Origin: Gammaproteobacteria bacterium
Lineage (GTDB): Bacteria > Pseudomonadota > Gammaproteobacteria > Pseudomonadales > Oleiphilaceae
Assembly (NCBI GenBank): GCA_003695085.1
Contig: RFIV01000133.1
Span: forward strand, 1-23,356
Reading direction: 5' to 3'
Length of the DNA stretch: 23,356 nucleotides
The notes below the pieces were generated by a model. The model was not told where the DNA came from. It saw only the letters and a program-made list of their open reading frames with translations, and ran no database searches. Numbering within the stretch: the stretch's first letter is position 1; every line of letters starts with the position of its first letter. A program made the position numbers and the translations under genes. Shown here one piece after another: positions 1 to 8,200 of this stretch.

Positions 1-454
1 CCAGATTGCCGACGTTTTCGATGAATAGCGTATCCAGCGTGTCAAGCGGCAGCTTGTCCATGGCATGGCCGACCATGTGCGCATCCAGATGGCAACCCTT
101 GCCGGTATTGATCTGGACAGCGGGTGCACCGGTTTCCCGAATGCGCTCTGCATCGTTTTCAGTTTGCTGGTCACCCTCCACGACGGCCATCTGGTGGCGG
201 TCGGCCAGATCTTTCAGCGTGCGTGTAAGCAGTGTGGTCTTGCCCGACCCTGGACTGGATACGAGATTGAGCGCAAGAATATTGTGTTCGGCCAGGCGCT
301 GCCTGTTGAGTGCGGCATAACGATCGTTTTTCTCGAGAATATCACGCTCCACCTGAATGGCCCGCTCGGTATCGGTGCCGTGGGCATGAGCATGCAGGTG
401 ATGATGGCCATCAATGGTGGCAGAGTCGCCGCCGCAGCCACAGGTGGTACACAT
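1..454 (-). CDS. hypB: Hydrogenase nickel incorporation GTPase HypB (3' end cut by window)
   Basis: HypB is the cytoplasmic GTPase that, with HypA, delivers nickel to the precursor of the [NiFe]-hydrogenase large subunit. About 151 residues are visible; the C-terminal half lies beyond position 1. The protein begins MCTTCGC, the CxxCGC high-affinity nickel-binding N-terminus known from E. coli HypB. A short His-rich stretch (HHHLHAHAHG) follows at about residues 17-26, much shorter than the long His tracts of rhizobial HypB. The Walker A P-loop is SSPGSGKTT at about residues 58-66. Further on, the motif VVEGDQQTENDAERI and a Cys-His pair in NTGKGCHLDAHMV match the GTPase-domain metal site. The start is 1 bp after the hypA stop, so the two genes are almost certainly co-transcribed. 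Family assignment is very secure. Confidence 0.97.
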   Translation of the reverse strand, partial: MCTTCGCGGDSATIDGHHHLHAHAHGTDTERAIQVERDILEKNDRYAALNRQRLAEHNILALNLVSSPGSGKTTLLTRTLKDLADRHQMAVVEGDQQTENDAERIRETGAPAVQINTGKGCHLDAHMVGHAMDKLPLDTLDTLFIENVGNL

Positions 455-455
455 G

Positions 456-797
456 TCAGGCTACCTCCAGTTCTTTGATGCGCATTTCTTCCCCTCCGGT
501 CACGGTGACAAGATAGCTGCCACAGCCGGGGCAGGGGGTGAAACGCTGTGTGTACTCGAACTCGGTCTGGCATTCGCCGCAGCGAGCCAGACCGGGAATG
601 CTGATGATCTGAACGTCGGCCCCTTCGGCAACGGTACCGCGACAGACGGCATCCATGCAGAAGCTCAGGGCCTCGGTTTCGACACAGGACAGCTGGCCGA
701 TTTCCAGCACGATGCGCGTGACCTGTGCAGAGTCTGCCTTGCGCGCCTCGTCCTCGACGATATCCAGAATGCTTTCAGCGATGCTCATCTCATGCAT
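456..797 (-). CDS. hypA: Hydrogenase nickel incorporation metallochaperone HypA (HybF type)
   Basis: This 113-residue cytoplasmic protein passes nickel, together with HypB, to the hydrogenase large subunit. It starts with MHE, whose Met amide, His2 and Glu3 form the nickel site of the family, so the first Met must be the true start. A structural zinc site is visible as two CxxC pairs, C73/C76 (CGEC) and C89/C92 (CPGC). Its length is typical of the family. The gene overlaps the end of hupK by 8 bp and is followed 1 bp later by hypB, so translational coupling is likely. In E. coli the paralogue inside the hyb operon is called hybF. It could serve both hydrogenases encoded here. Confidence 0.97.
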   Translation of the reverse strand: MHEMSIAESILDIVEDEARKADSAQVTRIVLEIGQLSCVETEALSFCMDAVCRGTVAEGADVQIISIPGLARCGECQTEFEYTQRFTPCPGCGSYLVTVTGGEEMRIKELEVA

Positions 798-1833
798 GGC
801 TGCGCACTCCCGGTTCGGACGTGCTGACCTGAAGGGGGACGCAGGGATTCCAGGCCAGTGCGATCAGCCTGGCGGAATGTTCGTCCGGCATGCCCGAAGA
901 TTGGGCTGCGGCCTTGAGATGATGCGCAACCGGGCCTTGCGGGTGAAAGTTCCATTCCGTCGGTGCCACGATCCGGTAGCGCCTCGTACGGCCATCCTTC
1001 AGGGCCAGACTGTGTATCAGCCAGCCGCGCGAGGTTTCTGTCCAGGACAGTGCACGATCACCGATTCGCCGTGCACCGCAGGGCAGCGCAGACTCCGGTG
1101 TATCGGTTTTCAGTGCCTCCAGAGACGCTCGGATGCGCTCCGTCAGCTGCCGCACGCGTGAAGTCAGTGGTGCCCGGTTGTCTGTCCTGTCAGGTGTGTT
1201 TTCGGCGCAGCCAGCCGGAAGCGCGGGCAAGGAGACAAAGTCCGGATGCTCGTTGATCTGGCCATCCAGCCATTCGAGATGCTGAAGAATCAGCGTCTCG
1301 TCCAGACTTGGCAGAGCGGGCAGCGGAAGGCCCGCGATCCTTGATTCTGCCAGTAGCATGTCATCCTCCAACATCCGGGAGTGTGTTAACAGCGTTTCCG
1401 CTGATAACAAGGTTTCCATGTGATCCTGTATGCTCATGCGCGCCAGGTCAAGTTCCGGGCATTCGACAATGGTCGCAATCACCCGTCGTATCTTCGCCAT
1501 GTGGCCAACCGGAGGTGTTCGGCCCAGTGCCTGTGGAAGCACCATGCACAGGTGCCACAGTCCCTCCTGAATGTTTTCGAGCAGCGCACGCAAGCGTAAC
1601 AAGGGCAAATGATGCGGAGGCTGATCTTCGTCAAGCCTGGCGTAGGCAAGTTCCGAAGCCAGATTGTGAGAATGACGACAGATACCGTACAGGGCGCCCA
1701 TTCGGGCGCGCACTTCGTCCCGCGTCTTGTGCCAGAGCAGCTGCTGCATGTCGAGGGGGCGGCATACCGCTACACGGGGCTGCCCGACGCAATCGAGATC
1801 TATGCGGATGTGCCCTTCAAGCGATGTGTTCAT
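790..1833 (-). CDS. hupK: HupK/HoxV-like hydrogenase assembly scaffold
   Basis: This 347-residue protein resembles a degenerate [NiFe]-hydrogenase large subunit. It opens with EGHIRIDLD, like the EGHLRIDVE of the HybC in this cluster. It has a ghost of the N-terminal CxxC region (LYGICRHSH, C52 only), a TEWNFHPQGP segment matching the TWNxxPRxH region, and a C-terminal LAWNPCVPLQV (C331) where a real large subunit has DPCxxCxxH. Two of the four nickel cysteines are therefore missing and there is no cleavable tail, so it cannot be a catalytic subunit. The ralstonial homologue HoxV is reported to act as a scaffold for the Fe(CN)2CO part of the cofactor during assembly of the membrane-bound hydrogenase. 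It overlaps hybE by 4 bp and hypA by 8 bp. The family call is confident; the scaffold role is by homology. Confidence 0.87.
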   Translation of the reverse strand: MNTSLEGHIRIDLDCVGQPRVAVCRPLDMQQLLWHKTRDEVRARMGALYGICRHSHNLASELAYARLDEDQPPHHLPLLRLRALLENIQEGLWHLCMVLPQALGRTPPVGHMAKIRRVIATIVECPELDLARMSIQDHMETLLSAETLLTHSRMLEDDMLLAESRIAGLPLPALPSLDETLILQHLEWLDGQINEHPDFVSLPALPAGCAENTPDRTDNRAPLTSRVRQLTERIRASLEALKTDTPESALPCGARRIGDRALSWTETSRGWLIHSLALKDGRTRRYRIVAPTEWNFHPQGPVAHHLKAAAQSSGMPDEHSARLIALAWNPCVPLQVSTSEPGVRSHA

Positions 1834-2327
1834 GCACTGTAAAATCCGGACAAGAACTGACGACGGCTGGCATCACAAGGTGCCTGGACGTTTTCGGTGT
1901 CCTCCGACGCTTCCGCCAGCGGAATCCGCTTGATGCGTTCAAGCGCTTCGAGTGCCGTGTTGCGCAGCGACTCGTGGGATGGCCACTCACGCACGGGGGA
2001 CGCCAGTGAGCAGGCCAGATAGGGCCCCAGCTCCTCTTCTTCTCGGAGCTGAAAGGGCAGGGTCGCACCCGGGAAGGCGATGGCCAGCGGGGATTTCTTG
2101 TCCGCCTTGAGCTCTTCGGGCCAGGGGGAGCCGGTACGCGGCACAATGACCAGGCTCAGAAACCATGGGGTGACCAGTGCGCCCAGCCAGTGACCTTCCC
2201 ATTCCTGGAAGCCCACGGCTTCCACACGAATGGCCGGATTGAGCAGTGGAATATCGCCCATGCGTTCGGTCTGAATTTTGCGAAAACAGGCTTCGAAGGC
2301 GTCCGCTGGTGATTCACTGAATGGCAT
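1830..2327 (-). CDS. hybE: [NiFe]-hydrogenase assembly chaperone HybE/HupJ
   Basis: This 165-residue cytoplasmic protein has the features of the HybE/HupJ family: NPAIRVEAVGF, then the very typical GALVTPWFLSLVIVP segment, and FPGATLPF. HybE in E. coli is a private chaperone of hydrogenase-2 that interacts with the Tat-dependent subunits and prevents premature export. The rhizobial HupJ is the homologous domain, sometimes fused to a rubredoxin; no rubredoxin CxxC motifs are present here. The start has an AGGGG Shine-Dalgarno about 6 nt upstream, 1 bp after the hypC/hupF stop, and the stop overlaps the hupK start as ATGA. The C-terminal ~25 residues are of low complexity and less like the family. 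Confidence 0.9.
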   Translation of the reverse strand: MPFSESPADAFEACFRKIQTERMGDIPLLNPAIRVEAVGFQEWEGHWLGALVTPWFLSLVIVPRTGSPWPEELKADKKSPLAIAFPGATLPFQLREEEELGPYLACSLASPVREWPSHESLRNTALEALERIKRIPLAEASEDTENVQAPCDASRRQFLSGFYSA

Positions 2328-2328
2328 G

Positions 2329-2565
2329 TCAGACCCCTGTTTGAGTAGATGGCTGAATTTCCGTCATGAGTTCCAGTATTTCCTGTGCACGTGCCGGTTC
2401 AATGCGGGACGTGGCAAACCCGCCAATTTCCACCACCACATAGTCACCGGGGCGTACGGGCTCACTGAGCATCAGCAGGCTGACCTCGCGGCGGTGGCCG
2501 GCGGCTTCCACCGTGGCGACCTGACCGTCTGTATGCAGGACCCGATAGGGCACGCCTATGCACAT
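2329..2565 (-). CDS. hupF: HypC/HupF/HybG-family hydrogenase maturation chaperone
   Basis: This 78-residue protein begins MCIGVPYRV. Cys2 is the invariant residue by which HypC-family proteins bind the iron-cyanide-carbonyl unit and the large-subunit precursor, so the internal ATG at 2565 is the real start even though the frame stays open for 36 more codons upstream. The rest (PGDYVVVEIGGFATSRIE) is the small OB-like HypC fold. Its position directly after the large-subunit protease matches hupF/hoxL in uptake-hydrogenase operons; E. coli hybG is the functional equivalent for Hyb. It overlaps the end of hybD by 10 bp. Paired with HupK it recalls the HoxL-HoxV assembly pair of Ralstonia. Only one HypC-type gene is in the window; a general hypC may lie elsewhere. 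Confidence 0.92.
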   Translation of the reverse strand: MCIGVPYRVLHTDGQVATVEAAGHRREVSLLMLSEPVRPGDYVVVEIGGFATSRIEPARAQEILELMTEIQPSTQTGV

Positions 2566-3065
2566 CCTGCCACCCCCTGCGGGTGAGCCTCCCGGGGGCG
2601 CCAGGTCAGTCCGCAGTCTGCGGCAGCCGTCAGTGCCCGGTTGACCATCTCGGGGATACGCTGTTCGACGCATGGCGTCAGGCCGACACCGGTGTCCATT
2701 GATTCCGGTACGACACCGATCAGCACCAGGTGCCGGGGCGCCTGCCCGGTCAGTTGCAGCATGGCCAGCACGTCGGAGATGCCCAGCTGGTGGGGCGATA
2801 TCCGGTTGCGGAAGAAACCGGGCACCTTTTCCCCTTCCAGCTGGATGACCGTTCCGGGCGCATCGCCTGTATGCACCGCATCCAGAATGATGAGTGCATC
2901 CAGGTCGGACAGGGATTCCAGCAACTCCATGCCGGCGGTTCCGCCATCCAGTACCTGCACGTCGTCACCGAAATCGCACATCTGCTGGATTTTCTCGGCG
3001 GCCCGGACACCGGCCGCCTCATCCGTCAACAGGATATTGCCCACGCCCAGAATCACGGCTTTCAT
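2556..3065 (-). CDS. hybD: Hydrogenase large-subunit maturation endopeptidase (HybD/HupD)
   Basis: This 169-residue cytoplasmic protease removes the C-terminal peptide of the hydrogenase large subunit after nickel insertion. The N-terminal motif GVGNILLTDEAAGV carries Glu16. Asp62 (IILDAVH) and His92 (SPHQLG) complete the trio corresponding to the nickel-sensing ligands Glu16, Asp62 and His93 of E. coli HybD. Its substrate is almost certainly the HybC encoded 10 bp upstream, which has the matching DPCxxCxxH plus 15-residue tail. HupV, which has no tail, needs no protease. The C-terminal ~20 residues are a family-atypical extension overlapping hupF by 10 bp. An AGGAGGT Shine-Dalgarno lies just upstream of the start, and the gene is called hupD in other operons. 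Confidence 0.95.
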   Translation of the reverse strand: MKAVILGVGNILLTDEAAGVRAAEKIQQMCDFGDDVQVLDGGTAGMELLESLSDLDALIILDAVHTGDAPGTVIQLEGEKVPGFFRNRISPHQLGISDVLAMLQLTGQAPRHLVLIGVVPESMDTGVGLTPCVEQRIPEMVNRALTAAADCGLTWRPREAHPQGVAGCA

Positions 3066-3075
3066 CTCAAACCTC

Positions 3076-4776
3076 CTAGAGTGCCTTGACGCGCACCAGC
3101 TCCTGCTCTTGCGTGTCGAACAGATGAATGGCGCAGGCGATACAGGGATCGAAAGAGTGCACGGTTCTCAGCACCTCCAGAGGCTTGCTTTCGTCTGCAA
3201 TGGGGGTGCCCATCAGGCTGGCCTCGTAAGGGCCCGGTTCGTCGTTGTGGTTGCGCGGCCCGGCATTCCATGTGCTGGGCACGACTGCCTGATAGTTGCG
3301 GATCTTGCCGTTTTCGATGACGATCCAGTGAGACAGGACACCACGCGGTGCTTCGTGGAAGCCCACCCCTTCCTGCACACCATTGGGGAACTCCGGCCGG
3401 TTGAAGGTATCGGTGTCACCCTTGCCGATGTTGTCCACCAGCAACTGCCACTGGACTTCCATCTCGTCCAGCATGCTGGCACAACGCACGGCGCGTGCTG
3501 CATGACGACCCAGTGTCGAGTGCAGGGCATCCATCGGAATATTGGTCTTGGCGATGGCCTGCAGGTTGTCCAGCACACGGTTGAGATGGCGCTTTGTCGG
3601 CTCGTGGCCAGCGGCCACCTGCGCCAGCACGTTGGCCAGCGGGCCTACCTGGGCCGGTTTGTCGTAGAAGGAAGGCGACTTGATCCAGCTGTACTTGCCG
3701 TCGTCCTGGAAGTCCGTGTAATTGGGTTCGGTTTCCCCCTTCCACGGATGCAGGGCGTCTTCACCTTCATACCAGGCATGCTTGGCGCTTTCCCGGACAC
3801 CCTTGATGAAGTATTCATCATTGAATGAATGAATGGCCTTGAAGCTGCTCAGGTCGCCGTTGTCGATGTAGCCGCCTCCCATGGCAAACTGTGTGCCCTT
3901 GGTATCCACGGGGAACTCGGGCACGGTCAGGTAGTTGGTGACGCCCTTGCCGATGCTCCCCCAGTCCAGATAGAAGGCCCCCACCGCCGCTACATCGAGC
4001 AGATAGGCATTCTGGACGAAGCTGCGCAGGTTGCCGATCAGCTGCTTGATGTACATGAGGCGCTCCATGTTGAGCACGCTCTGGCTGTCGAGGTTGATGG
4101 AGTTGGTCACCCCGCCCACAGTCAGGTTCTGGATGTGTGGGGTCTTGCCTCCGAGGATGGTGACGATCCGGTTGGCATCCCGCTGGACCTCCAGCGCCTG
4201 CAGATAATGCGCCGCGGCAATCAGGTTCACTTCCGGCGGAAGTTTCATGGCCGGGTGGCCCCAGTAGCCGTTGGCAAATACGCCAAGCTGGCCGCTGTTG
4301 ACGAAGCCCTTGAGCTTGTCCTGAACCTGGCGAAAAGCCTGTTCACTGTTCAGGTGCCAGTCGGACAGGCTCTGGGCAAGTTTTGCTGCTGCCGCCGGAT
4401 CCGCCTTGAGCGCCGAGACGATGTCCACCCAGTCCAGTGCCGACAGGTGATAGAAGTGTACGATGTGATCGTGTACTGCGTGCGCGGCCACGATCAGGTT
4501 GCGGATAAACTGTGCGTTCAGCGGAATCTCCAGCTGCAGCGCGTTTTCCACCGCTCGTACGGAAGCCAGCGCGTGCACGGTCGTGCATACACCGCAGATG
4601 CGCTGGGTGAACGCCCAGGCATCGCGCGGGTCACGCCCGACCAGAATTTTCTCGATGCCACGCCACATCTGGCCGGAAGACCAGGCCTTGGTGACCTGCC
4701 CATTGTCCACTTCAACGTCGATGCGCAGGTGGCCTTCGATTCGGGTCACCGGGTCAACAATAATTCGCTTGGTCAC
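3076..4776 (-). CDS. hybC: [NiFe]-hydrogenase large (catalytic) subunit, Hyb/group 1c type
   Basis: This 566-residue subunit holds the NiFe active site that splits H2 on the periplasmic side of the membrane. The N-terminal nickel ligands are in RICGVC (C61, C64) and the C-terminal ones in DPCIACAIH (C545, C548, H551). They are followed by a 15-residue tail that HybD would remove after His551. VTRIEGHLRID at the start and HFYHLSALDW near residue 108 are conserved large-subunit motifs. Translation begins with GTG, preceded by GGAG at 8 nt. There is no signal peptide; export would be piggy-back with the Tat-bearing HybO. The gene order hybO-A-B-C-D matches E. coli hydrogenase-2. Val63 and Leu111 occupy the gas-channel positions typical of ordinary enzymes rather than H2 sensors. 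Confidence 0.97.
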   Translation of the reverse strand: MTKRIIVDPVTRIEGHLRIDVEVDNGQVTKAWSSGQMWRGIEKILVGRDPRDAWAFTQRICGVCTTVHALASVRAVENALQLEIPLNAQFIRNLIVAAHAVHDHIVHFYHLSALDWVDIVSALKADPAAAAKLAQSLSDWHLNSEQAFRQVQDKLKGFVNSGQLGVFANGYWGHPAMKLPPEVNLIAAAHYLQALEVQRDANRIVTILGGKTPHIQNLTVGGVTNSINLDSQSVLNMERLMYIKQLIGNLRSFVQNAYLLDVAAVGAFYLDWGSIGKGVTNYLTVPEFPVDTKGTQFAMGGGYIDNGDLSSFKAIHSFNDEYFIKGVRESAKHAWYEGEDALHPWKGETEPNYTDFQDDGKYSWIKSPSFYDKPAQVGPLANVLAQVAAGHEPTKRHLNRVLDNLQAIAKTNIPMDALHSTLGRHAARAVRCASMLDEMEVQWQLLVDNIGKGDTDTFNRPEFPNGVQEGVGFHEAPRGVLSHWIVIENGKIRNYQAVVPSTWNAGPRNHNDEPGPYEASLMGTPIADESKPLEVLRTVHSFDPCIACAIHLFDTQEQELVRVKAL

Positions 4777-4812
4777 GTTCTGTTCTCCTGAGAAAGCTTG
4801 ATGTTGTTCTGT

Positions 4813-6021
4813 TTAAGCCTGTGCGGCCGGTGCCTGAGATGTGGCGGCCGATTTACCGTGGTCAATTTCCGGGTGCGGCTTGGGCAGCACCGGGAACAAT
4901 TTGATCACCAGCAGATAGCCCACCACTTCCATTGCGATCACGCCCAGCGTGACCAGCAGTTCTTCCACCGACGGGAAATAATGGAAGCCCGGCCCGGGAT
5001 TGAAGCCAACCAGCACGCCATTGATGCGGTACAGAGCCCCGGCCAGCAGCACGCAAACGCCGGACAGGAACAGTATCGGGCCCCGCCCCATGCCTGGGCT
5101 GTGGACGGGCCTTGATTCCCGGAAGAGCAGAATGACCGGAAGGATGAATAAGGCGGTTTCCGCCCAGAACATGAAGGCCTCGAACGAGCCATCAAACGCG
5201 TAGCCCCAGGCATCCCGACGGGTCAGGTCGATAAAGCGGAAGGCCAGGAAGGCGACAAGCAGCCAGCGGGCAATGCGCCCCAGACCGGCAAAGAGATGGG
5301 TTTCCGGTTCTCGGGTCAGTTTCAGGCTCACCAGCGAGGCCTCAAATATGACGATGGCAAAGCCCATGGTCACGGCACTGACCAGTGCCAGCAGGGGGAG
5401 AAATTCCACCGCCTGCCACAGTGGGTGCACCTTCTGGCCGAACAGGATCAGCAGGGAACCCAACGAGGACTGATGCATGGTCGGCAGCACCACACCGATG
5501 GCGATGAAGATGAACAACACCCTGTCGAGCCGGCGACGCCAGGTCTCCAGTTTGAAGCGCTCAAGCACAGCAGGCAGGAACTCAATGATCAGGATGGTGA
5601 CATAGGCCGTGATACAGAGTGCCACCTCCAGCATGACCGCATTGAAATTCTGCTGCCAAGGGTTGATTATCTGCCAGGCGTTCCAGTAGCGCCCCATGTC
5701 GATGACCGCTGACAGACCACCCAGACCATAGCCGAACAGACTGGCCAGCAGGGCCGGCCGAACCAGCGGGTGGTACTGGCCACGGTTGAAAATATATACC
5801 GTCAGCGCCAGCGCATACCCACCACAGGCAAAGGCAGTGCCGATCATGATGTCGTACACCACCCAGATCCCCCACGGGTAGCCGTCGTTGAGATTGGTGA
5901 CACTGCCCAGGCCAAAGATGAAGCGCTTGGCCAGCAGGATCAGGCCGATGACGGCCAGCACACCGAAAAACAGCGTGACAGGCGTCAGCAGCGGTCGTTT
6001 GAGAATGCGATATTCACTCAT
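4813..6021 (-). CDS. hybB: Hydrogenase integral membrane subunit HybB (NrfD-like)
   Basis: This 402-residue hydrophobic protein has about ten predicted membrane helices and no haem-binding or Fe-S motif. It belongs to the HybB/NrfD family, which passes electrons between the periplasmic ferredoxin-like subunit and the quinone pool. Recognisable segments are NDGYPWGIWVVYDI near residue 45, the YWNAWQIINPW loop and the TMHQSSLGSLL stretch. The start ATG has a GGAGG Shine-Dalgarno that overlaps the TAG stop of hybA, so the two genes are tightly coupled. A 36-bp gap separates its stop from hybC. The presence of HybB and HybA instead of a HupC/HyaC cytochrome b places this enzyme with hydrogenase-2 rather than with the O2-tolerant hydrogenase-1 type. 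Confidence 0.94.
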   Translation of the reverse strand: MSEYRILKRPLLTPVTLFFGVLAVIGLILLAKRFIFGLGSVTNLNDGYPWGIWVVYDIMIGTAFACGGYALALTVYIFNRGQYHPLVRPALLASLFGYGLGGLSAVIDMGRYWNAWQIINPWQQNFNAVMLEVALCITAYVTILIIEFLPAVLERFKLETWRRRLDRVLFIFIAIGVVLPTMHQSSLGSLLILFGQKVHPLWQAVEFLPLLALVSAVTMGFAIVIFEASLVSLKLTREPETHLFAGLGRIARWLLVAFLAFRFIDLTRRDAWGYAFDGSFEAFMFWAETALFILPVILLFRESRPVHSPGMGRGPILFLSGVCVLLAGALYRINGVLVGFNPGPGFHYFPSVEELLVTLGVIAMEVVGYLLVIKLFPVLPKPHPEIDHGKSAATSQAPAAQA

Positions 6022-6033
6022 GCTGTCCGCCTC

Positions 6034-6993
6034 CTAGTCCAGTTCGTCCGGGGTCTTGTCTTGGGTATTACGTCGTGCGACGTATAGCAGGCCGGCCAAT
6101 AACGTCATCGGCGCAAACATGCCCTTGTAGATCGTGTGCTGTACTGTTTCCGACATGGATGCGTAGGAGCGCTCCGGCAGATCCGGCAGCCCCAGCTTCT
6201 CGAACGGCACCCCCGCCAGCAGCAGCACCTGCGTGCCACCCCCTTCTTTTTCACCGAAAATGTGTGTCTGGTACTCACCCACCTTGGCCGGTGCGGTGAA
6301 GGGCGAGTCGAGGTGGTTGAGGGGATAGTGATACTCGTCACCCGGCTTCAGCGACAGGCGGCGCTTGGCTTCTTCCAAAAGATCCTTGCGCTTGCCGTAG
6401 ATATTGGCACCTGTCGGGCAGACTTCGGCGCAGCCCGGCAGAAGCCCCTGATCAATACGCTCCAGGCCTTTCTGGTTGCAGAGCCGGCACTTTTGGATCT
6501 GTCCGAAGGCATCGTTGTACTCGTACTTGGGAATGTTGTACGGGCAGGCTACTACACAGTTTCGGCAACCCATGCAAATATCCGGGTGGTGATCAACGAT
6601 GCCGGTTTTCGGATCCTTGGTCATGGCGGAGACCGGGCAGGCCGAGACGCAGCCCGGGTCCACGCAGTGCATGCAGTTGCGCTTGATGAAGGAAAATTCC
6701 GGCTGGCCTTGCGTGTCCTCTCCCTTGTAGGCCTTGATGATGTTCAGGGTGCGTGCATCCAGTTCCTGGGCCTCATCCCACATGCCCGCGCCCTCGGACG
6801 TTACGGGCGGCATACCGTTCAGCTCCTTGCAACGCACCACACAGGCCCGGCAACCGATACAGCGGGTGGCATCAAAGAGCATGCCGACAGCTTCTTCCGA
6901 AACCGGCCGGTTTCCCCGGGCACTTACTTCGCCTGCACTGGTGGCAATGATGGCACCACTACCTGCCATTTTCAGGAAGTCTCGACGTTTCAT
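6034..6993 (-). CDS. hybA: Periplasmic ferredoxin-like hydrogenase subunit HybA
   Basis: This 319-residue electron-transfer subunit relays electrons from HybO to HybB. It has a Tat signal (MKRRDFLKMAGSG, twin Arg at 3-4). Four cysteine groups would bind four [4Fe-4S] clusters: C45/48/51/55, C107/110/115/119, C140/143/146/150 and C169/172/188/192. A C-terminal hydrophobic helix at about residues 290-308 (MFAPMTLLAGLLYVARR) would anchor it in the membrane, as in E. coli HybA. GGGAGGT lies 7 nt before the ATG, and the gene begins 14 bp after hybO. Related DmsB/PhsB-type ferredoxins share the cysteine pattern, but the hyb gene order decides the assignment. Confidence 0.96.
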   Translation of the reverse strand: MKRRDFLKMAGSGAIIATSAGEVSARGNRPVSEEAVGMLFDATRCIGCRACVVRCKELNGMPPVTSEGAGMWDEAQELDARTLNIIKAYKGEDTQGQPEFSFIKRNCMHCVDPGCVSACPVSAMTKDPKTGIVDHHPDICMGCRNCVVACPYNIPKYEYNDAFGQIQKCRLCNQKGLERIDQGLLPGCAEVCPTGANIYGKRKDLLEEAKRRLSLKPGDEYHYPLNHLDSPFTAPAKVGEYQTHIFGEKEGGGTQVLLLAGVPFEKLGLPDLPERSYASMSETVQHTIYKGMFAPMTLLAGLLYVARRNTQDKTPDELD

Positions 6994-7007
6994 CGTTAAA
7001 CCTCCCG

Positions 7008-8141
7008 TTACGCCGACGCGTCGTGTTCATCGTGAGCCTGTTTTTCCATGCGGCCCAGTTCACGCACGGTCACCGCTGTCCCACCAAGGATGGCCCCCGC
7101 TACTGCGCCTACCAATGCGGCGGCACCGGGTGTGACACCCTGACCCACATCGGGATGGACGGGAGGGAACATGTCTGGGGGTGTATGGGTGGCTACCTTC
7201 GCTTGCTCATGGAGCGGCTTGGTGAAGCCCACGCCTTTTTCGGTGCAACCGAAGCAGGGTGCACCGACACCTACCGGCCAGGCACCGCCGCCGACGTCAC
7301 CAAACTCGATGGCCGGACAGTTGGCGTAAGTCTCCGGGCCCTTGCAGCCGAGCTTGTACAGGCACCAGCCCTTGCGGTGACCTTCGTCCCCGAACTCCGT
7401 GGCAAACCGGCCGGCGTCGAAATGAGGGCGGCGCTCACAGTTCTCGTGAATCAGGCGGCCATAGGCAAATTTGGGCCGGTTCTCCTTGTCCAGTTCCGGC
7501 ACAGTCCCGTAGGTGATAAGTTGCATGACGGTTGCGAGGAAGTTGTACGGGTTGGGCGGGCAGCCCGGAATATTGATGACCGGCTTGTCCTTGATAATCT
7601 CGCTGACCGGCACCGCGCCCGTCGGATTGGGGCCCGAGGCTGGCACACCGCCCCATGATGCACAGGACCCGATAGCAATGATGGCGGCAGCTCCCTCGGC
7701 GGCTTCATACAAGTGTTCCTGCATGGTTTTTCCGGCCACCTTGCAGTAGATGCCGCCATCCTTGGTGGGAATGGAGCCATCCACGACCACGACGTACTTC
7801 CCATGATTTTCCTTCATGGCGGCATGGCGTGCTACCTCGGCATCGTGACCGGCGGCAACCATCAGCGTTTCCGAATAATCCAGGGAGATCATGTCGAGAA
7901 TCAGGGTTTCAAGAGTCGGGTGCGTGGCACGGAGCAGTGACTCGGTGCAGCCCGTACATTCCTGTGCGGACAGCCAGATCACCGAAGGGCGGCGCGATGC
8001 GGCAACCGCCTGAGCCATGGCTACGCCGGCCTGGGAGGACAAGCCCAGTGTTGCTGCCACACCGGTACAAAACTTGAGAAATGCGCGCCTGGAAAGTCCG
8101 AGCCGCTCGGCAATGCGGTCGAGGGAGTCATCTTTTGGCAT
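7008..8141 (-). CDS. hybO: [NiFe]-hydrogenase small subunit, Tat-exported, Hyb type
   Basis: This 377-residue subunit carries three Fe-S clusters that move electrons away from the active site. It has a long Tat signal with LSRRAFLKF (RR at 18-19) and probable cleavage after AMA at about residue 43. Proximal cluster ligands are C62, C65, C160 and C194; distal ligands H232, C235, C260 and C266; medial ligands C275, C296 and C299, with Pro289 where a fourth Cys would sit, so a [3Fe-4S] medial cluster is expected. The proximal motif is CTGCTES, without the extra cysteines of O2-tolerant enzymes (CTCCT). A C-terminal transmembrane helix (about 338-358) anchors it. It is the first gene after a 173-bp gap carrying a sigma-54-like promoter. 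Confidence 0.97.
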   Translation of the reverse strand: MPKDDSLDRIAERLGLSRRAFLKFCTGVAATLGLSSQAGVAMAQAVAASRRPSVIWLSAQECTGCTESLLRATHPTLETLILDMISLDYSETLMVAAGHDAEVARHAAMKENHGKYVVVVDGSIPTKDGGIYCKVAGKTMQEHLYEAAEGAAAIIAIGSCASWGGVPASGPNPTGAVPVSEIIKDKPVINIPGCPPNPYNFLATVMQLITYGTVPELDKENRPKFAYGRLIHENCERRPHFDAGRFATEFGDEGHRKGWCLYKLGCKGPETYANCPAIEFGDVGGGAWPVGVGAPCFGCTEKGVGFTKPLHEQAKVATHTPPDMFPPVHPDVGQGVTPGAAALVGAVAGAILGGTAVTVRELGRMEKQAHDEHDASA

Positions 8142-8200
8142 GTGTCTAACCCCTGGGTTATTGGTTGTTATAGGAACGAGTGTGTCAATGTGGTGGATTA

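Noticed and set aside
790..1833. HupK as a decayed hydrogenase large-subunit pseudogene
   Set aside because: The frame is intact, coupled on both sides, and the loss of ligands is the normal state of the HupK/HoxV family.
2641..4791. Two long plus-strand frames antisense to hybD and hybC
   Set aside because: They cover well-supported genes on the other strand and have no motif or ribosome site.
7008..8141. Small subunit as an O2-tolerant (hydrogenase-1 like, group 1d) enzyme
   Set aside because: The proximal motif is CTGCTES without the extra cysteines, and the operon has hybA and hybB instead of a cytochrome b gene.
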